DNA of 21,803 nucleotides from Isoetes engelmannii (taxonomy: Eukaryota > Streptophyta > Lycopodiopsida > Isoetales > Isoetaceae). Within the stretch, counting starts at the first letter, position 1; each line of letters starts with the position of its first letter. Where the stretch lies: positions 1-21,803 of the forward strand of contig JAANSK020264939.1 in the NCBI GenBank assembly GCA_011763485.2, in the 5' to 3' direction. The position numbers were made by a program, and so were the translations under genes. Shown in pieces: positions 17,641-21,803 of this stretch. Under the pieces are notes generated by a model. That model had not been told where the DNA came from. It did no database searches and was given only the letters and a program-made list of their open reading frames with translations.

Positions 17641-18560
17641 ACTCTCAAGTATTATCACGCATTGATTTCGTAATCAAGTGCCATCCGGGACCTCTTCAAG
17701 GGAAGCCGGATGCCTTGTCTCTACGCTCCTACCTTGAGCCTAAGCCCGGCGATCCCGCATTTGACCAGCAGTCACAGGTCATGCTTGGGCCTAACCGGTT
17801 CCAGCTTATGGCTATCACTATGTTCAAGAGGCCTCATGATACTGCATTATTGGAGTTTGTTCAGGCATCTCTCCCATCTTATTTATTGGCACAAGATGTA
17901 TTTTTTCATCTTGGCTCAGCTTCATCTTCTCGGCAAATGCGATCGGACTATGAGTGTTTTGAGATTCGAGATGGGCTTTTGTTTCGCGTTGGACTTTTGT
18001 ATGTTCCAAATGGCGCTTCTATGCTTTGGGTTCTCCAGGCTTGCCATGACTCACCTATGGCTAGACACTTTGGTGTAGCCAAGACTCTTAAGCTTATTAG
18101 TCGATAGTATTGATGGCCTAGGCTTCGCCGCTTTGTTGAAAGTTTCATTCGGTCCTGTAATACCTGTTGTCAAGCGAAGGTTCTGAAGCATCTTTCTCAT
18201 GGTCAGCCGCTTCCTATTCCAGATGGACCTTGGAAGAGTATTTCTGTAGACTTTATTCCAGAGCTTCCACTCTCTCGGGGCCATGATACCATCATGGTTA
18301 TGGTTGATCGTTCTCTAAGATGGCTCATTTTATTCCTTGTAACATCACCATCACCAGCAAGGGGACGGTGATCTTCTTCTTCGAGAAGCAGTTGGACTTC
18401 ATGGATTGCTAGACATTATCATCTGTGATTCGTCACAGGTTTTTGAAAGCAACTTCTGGAGCTGTTACATGTCGATCGCTCGTTGACTTCGGGTCATCAT
18501 CCAGAAAGTAATGGACAAGCAGAGTGCACTAATAAAACTCTGGAACATTATTTATGGTGC
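17631..18560 (+). pseudogene. Integrase remnant with HHCC zinc domain
   Basis: A frame from 17631 covers the RNase H to integrase tether (CHPGPLQGKPDALSLR). It continues into the integrase N-terminal zinc domain: the two His in CHDSPMARHFG and the two Cys in RSCNTCCQAK (about 18040-18175). The catalytic core begins with the first Asp motif (SVDFIPELP). It is later broken by indels that disrupt the second Asp region near 18400-18430, although the Glu region (GQAECTN-like, about 18515) can still be made out. Several stops, including one at 18107, exclude function. Confidence 0.8.
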
Positions 18561-18849
18561 GTTATTAATTATCAATAGGATGATTGGGTCGATTGGCTTT
18601 CATTAGCCGAGTTTGCCTATAATAACTCAGTACATGCCTTCATTTGCCAGACTCCATCCTTTCTAAACTCTGGTAGCATCCTCGTTGATCTTTTGATGCC
18701 ATTGGATGTGACTTTTTCAATCCCAGTGCTAAATCCTGACCTGAGAAACTCCAGGCTCTTCAATCAGATCTTTAGCATCATCTTCTTCAGGCACAGGAGT
18801 GTTATCGGCATTATGTTGATCTGCATCGTCAGGAAGTTCATGTTTTTCA

Positions 18850-19320
18850 TGTTAGTGATCTTGTTTAGCTCCTATGCAGGGACCTCCCTACTACACGTCT
18901 CTGCAACGAGATTGACTATTGTCGCCTTGGTCTTTATTGGATCACGGCTCAAGTCAGTGATGCTGCATTTCAACTTGAGCTCCCTCCAGCTGTTCGGCTA
19001 CATCCAGTCTTTCATGTTTCAATACTGGAGCCGTACATGTCTAATCCCTTTCCAGATTGAGTTCCTCTGCTGCCTCCACCAGTCGAAATCGATGATCATG
19101 AGGAGTTCGGGGTTCACGAGATTTTGGGCTCTAAGTTTCTCCATCGGCGATTGTATTACTTTGTCGGCTGGGAATGATACTTTTTAAGTGACCGGATTTG
19201 GGAACCTGCCGAGAATCTGAGCAACGCTCTTGACAAGATTGCAGAATTCCAGCAACGGTAGCCGAACAAGCCAAGTCCAAGTACTCCGGCTCCAGCTCTG
19301 AGGACTCGACGCCATTATAG
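18850..19320 (+). pseudogene. Integrase C-terminal domain and chromodomain remnant
   Basis: In broken frames the sequence shows the GLYWITAQVSDAAFQLELPP module and HPVFHVSILEPY at about 18925-19035. A chromodomain follows, with HEEFGVHEILGS, RRLYYFVGWE and IWEPAENLSNALDKI (about 19095-19245). The order and spacing are the same as in the chromovirus at 1420-1760. Frameshifts occur within the chromodomain near 19175-19185. Confidence 0.8.
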
Positions 19321-19331
19321 GAGGGGGATAG

Positions 19332-19841
19332 CGTGACGACCATATGGATATTCGTACTATATGAGCATTATGCTTATATCTACAAAAGATGGTCATCAAA
19401 CGAATGCAGAAATATAGTTACATGAAGTAGATTTGAACTCACAACCTTGTAGTTGCGTGCCACATATTTTAACCAAGTACACTAACTATTCTCTTTGGTG
19501 ATATTCTCTTGCATCTTCCTCATATGCACTGTAACTTCCAGGAAGCCCTAAAACATTCTGGAACCTATGTGTATATACGACACTTGGCAAGATCCCATCT
19601 ATTGGAGTGGCACGATCTGGACTATTGGTATACATATATATAGAGGAGCCTCATTCTGTCGAACCATTCCGGTTCAACGCCAGTCCTAAGCTTTCTAAGC
19701 ATCTGTCTCGTATTCTTGCTTGCCTCCAAGCCATTGTATATTCTTCATTCTTCATTGTATATCAAATTCTTTGCATATTCCTCGAGTATTTCTTGCATAT
19801 TTTTCACGTGTTTTTCCTTGTTTTCCCGTAGGTTCATGACA
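19332..19841 (+). repeat. 3' LTR of the truncated chromovirus
   Basis: It follows the purine tract GGAGGGGGATAG. It begins GTGACGACCATATGGATATTCG, close to the other family LTR (TGTGACGACCATACGAATATT), and ends GTAGGTTCATGACA. A TATA-like run near 19635-19642 and the block GAGCCTCATTCT...ATTCCGGTTCAACGCCAGTCC match the LTRs at 1035 and 5772. At about 510 bp it is some 190 bp longer than those; the extra part contains the tRNA-like segment at 19430-19490. Confidence 0.8.
19430..19490 (-). other. tRNA-like segment with A and B boxes, possible SINE piece
   Basis: On the minus strand TAGTGTACTTGG (19484-19473) fits an RNA polymerase III A box and GTTCAAATC (19438-19430) fits a B box, spaced about 34 nt apart as in a tRNA. 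A hairpin of anticodon-arm type (CGCAAC...GTTGTG) lies between them. The T-arm does not pair well, so this is not a working tRNA. A tRNA-derived SINE inserted into the LTR would also explain most of its extra length. Confidence 0.35.
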
Positions 19842-20116
19842 GCTATGTTCACATTCATAGACAAAATTATATAACCATACACAAGTTCATACATATTTAT
19901 CATAATTAAGAGTCTTAAGTTCTTATACAAAATCATAAGAGCTTCTATTTATGTCATGATGCGCTCCCCTCTACATGTTTCCTTCTGCACGTACTGGCCT
20001 GCATAAGCACATCACGTTAGTTTAGTTATTAATTTGTGGTTTTAAGGGTCCACCCCTTATTAATTTACACTATGTTAACCTATATACAAGTAACATGCTT
20101 AATCTAGCCTATCATG
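19842..20116. other. Short spacer between elements, nothing recognised
   Basis: AT-rich DNA between the chromovirus LTR and the copia LTR, without a coding frame or repeat that could be identified. Confidence 0.5.
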
Positions 20117-20709
20117 TGTTGGAATCAGGAAACGTGAGGCCGGGAATTGAACCCAGATGAAAACCACACTCAATCTCCAACACTCTTCTTCCTATATCTC
20201 CTGCAAGTATTTCCCACTAGAATCCACAAAGAAAATATTCTGAAATCCACACAGGACTGTATGCAATCACACAGAGCTTTACAATCGCTTTCACACACAA
20301 AGGAAAGCTATTCAGCCACAATCGATCCACACAGGAAAAATATAGAATTAGAACTGAAGCAATTTCTGAAAACTGCAGACATACCGTTTGCTCTTTGAAT
20401 CTACAAATTTCGACCTTATTCAATCTGCGTTGCCAGTATAAGACGACCTGATGCAGATCCGTCCAGTCTGGTGCAAATCCGACCTGTGCAGACGCAATCT
20501 GCTGCGTTTACCTGTACTGCCGTACTGCATAAAAAAGCTTCAACAAAAAAAAACCTTCGGCCAATTTTGCCTCTTCCTTTTTCATTATATTTTCACCGCA
20601 TATATTATAAAACCATGCAAAACATTATTTGAACCATTGCCAAGTGTATCTAAGATATCTTGCCACGCGTACCTAGGCAACATAGGCATGTACCAAATTA
20701 ATTCTAACA
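20117..20709 (-). repeat. 3' LTR of the copia element
   Basis: In element sense it begins TGTTAGAATTAATTTGG and ends GATTCCAACA, typical copia LTR ends (TGTT...AACA). The bases beyond its outer end are CATGA in element sense (plus 20112-20116), which would be the 5-bp target duplication if matched at the other end outside the window. A perfect tRNA T-arm-like hairpin lies at 20156-20140. Confidence 0.88.
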
Positions 20710-20710
20710 A

Positions 20711-20720
20711 TCTCCCCCTC
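20711..20720 (-). other. Polypurine tract of the copia element
   Basis: GAGGGGGAGA on the minus strand, directly upstream of the LTR and four bases beyond the pol stop codon, in the position that primes plus-strand synthesis. Confidence 0.8.
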
Positions 20721-20724
20721 ATGC

Positions 20725-21803
20725 CTATATTGTAATAGTTTCAACATCCTCAACTCCTAGATCTTTCTGAAACACTTTAAACTTACACTCTGGAAGAGCT
20801 TTAGTAAATATATCTGCATATTGTATGTTTGTAGGCCTATACAAAACAATTATTTCTCCATTCTTCACTTGATCACGTATGAAGTGATTATGTAATTCAA
20901 TATGCTTTGTTCTTTCATGTAAGACTGGATTTCTAGTCATGGCTATACAGCTTGTACTATCACAATACAACGGTGTCGGCTTGTTTTGAATAATTCCTAG
21001 CTCTGCTAATAATCATCTAAGCCAGACTATTTCTCTAGATGCAAGAGATACCGCTGCATATTTTGCTTCTGCAGTTGAAAGAGCAATAGAGGATTGTTTC
21101 TTACTTTTCCAAGTGATAGCAGTTCCACCTAGCAAACAAGCATACCCAGATCTTGATTTTGCGAGAGTCTACATCACCTCCCCAATCTGCATATGCAAAA
21201 CCCTCAAGAAATAGACTTTCCAGTTTCATATCGTGTTCACGTTTGAATACAAGACCATAGTTTTGCGTGCCTTTTAAGAATCTTAGGATACGTTTTGCAT
21301 TCAGAAATTGACTAAGCATATTTACCCCATATGAAATATCAGGGCGTGTGCAGTTTGACACATATTGGAGACATCCAATAAGTTCTCTATAGGGTCTATT
21401 CATCATGATGTCTTCTTCTTCTTTTGTCTTAGGACAAATCTCAGAGCTGATTTTCTGTCCAGCTGCTACTGGAGTGTTTGCAGGTTTACATTCTGTCATT
21501 CCAAATCTGTTAAGCATACCTAGAATATTCCTTTTCTAAGTGATAGCTATAAATCCCAATTCTCTATGTCTATGAACTTCCATGCCTAATAATTGTTTAA
21601 GCTCTCCCAAGTCTATCATTTGAAACCTTTCCTTTAAAATATCTTTACAATGCTCTAAGCAGTTATTATCATTAGCAGTCATTACACAGTCATCTACATA
21701 TACTGCAATAATACAGAAATGCTCACCTTCCCTATAGATATAAACATTTCCATCCATGTTCAATTTTTCAAACCCATGTGTTTTTAAATGATTATCAAGG
21801 CAT
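20725..21803 (-). pseudogene. Copia pol: reverse transcriptase end and RNase H, partial
   Basis: The frame is open to the window edge. It contains the copia catalytic motif (AVYVDDCVMTAN), the LGMEVHR strand, the RPDISYGVNMLSQF segment, then RNase H with YADWGGDVDSRK, CDSTSCIA, ERTKHIELHNHFIRDQ and the C-terminal ADIFTKALP motif. Lesions are a TAG at about 21538-21536 (replacing a Gln codon), one extra base in the T run at 21156-21160 that shifts the frame after DSRK, and TGA at 21015-21013 where Trp is usual. Termination is at 20725. The enzyme would copy element RNA within cytoplasmic particles; this copy cannot make it whole. Confidence 0.9.

Larger units (their letters stand above)
16735..19841 (+). 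mobile_element. 5'-truncated chromovirus related to the element at 1035-6090
   Basis: Starting inside reverse transcriptase, this plus-strand remnant carries reverse transcriptase, RNase H, integrase with its zinc-binding domain, integrase C-terminal domain, chromodomain, polypurine tract and a 3' LTR. Protein motifs and the LTR core match the nested chromovirus closely, so both belong to one family. The 5' LTR, gag and protease are missing, and many stops and frameshifts are present. It retains the integrase half that the other copy has lost, so it serves as a reference for that deletion. Confidence 0.9.
20117..21803 (-). mobile_element. Ty1/copia retrotransposon, 3' part, running off the right edge
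   Basis: In element sense the window contains the end of reverse transcriptase, RNase H, a stop codon, a polypurine tract (20720-20711) and a 593-bp 3' LTR. The remainder of pol, gag and the 5' LTR lie beyond 21803. Only three lesions were found in about 1 kb of coding sequence (two stops and one frameshift), so this copy is less decayed than the gypsy elements. Confidence 0.92.

Noticed and set aside
18693-19187. A plus-strand frame of 164 codons rich in hydrophobic residues
   Set aside because: It overlaps the integrase C-terminal and chromodomain remnants, which are recognisable in other frames. It is an out-of-frame reading of decayed pol.
19430-19490. A functional tRNA gene on the minus strand
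   Set aside because: The A and B boxes are present, but the T-arm does not pair and no acceptor stem could be closed, so at most it is a SINE-like remnant.

Overview
The window is nuclear DNA from a flowering plant. The evidence is a two-exon family-1 glycosyltransferase gene with GT-AG splicing, plant-type Ty3/gypsy and Ty1/copia retrotransposons, a 5'-truncated LINE, and a foldback Mutator-like MITE. The species cannot be named from the sequence. Most of the window is layered mobile-element debris. The only gene that looks intact is the UDP-glycosyltransferase at 12951-14568 (minus strand).

Layout. 1-1034 and 6091-6631 are two halves of one decayed Ty3/gypsy element on the plus strand (protease, then the start of reverse transcriptase). 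It is split by a second gypsy element, a chromovirus on the minus strand at 1035-6090, with two LTRs of about 318 bp and a 5-bp target duplication (CATGT). 6632-7802 holds nothing recognisable, and 7803-8018 is an A-rich purine tract. 8569-10816 (minus) is a multi-exon pseudogene related to amino-methyltransferases of the N4-cytosine/N6-adenine type; a LINE 3' end (9225-9843, plus) interrupts its last exon. 11063-11500 is a 438-bp foldback MITE with a 9-bp target duplication. 12951-14568 is the glycosyltransferase gene. 14640-16730 is intergenic with two small repeat families. 16735-19841 (plus) is a 5'-truncated relative of the chromovirus, ending in a 3' LTR of about 510 bp. 20117-21803 (minus) is the 3' part of a Ty1/copia element that runs off the right edge.

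The most interesting signal is in the chromovirus. A 12-nt sequence two bases inside the 5' LTR, where the primer-binding site should be, is the exact reverse complement of a 12-mer about 29 nt downstream of the LTR TATA box, where transcription should start. This is the layout of self-priming retrotransposons (the Tf1 mechanism), and no tRNA primer site is evident. The R-region 12-mer is kept in both LTRs and in the related element at 16.7-19.8 kb. Other points of note are the methyltransferase pseudogene, a glycosyltransferase intron made of two tandem copies of one 94-bp unit, and a recurring 16-bp quasi-palindrome in the chromovirus leader.

No native gene cluster or working pathway is visible. 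Exon boundaries were placed by eye from splice consensus and frame continuity, and mismatch counts were made by hand and are approximate.
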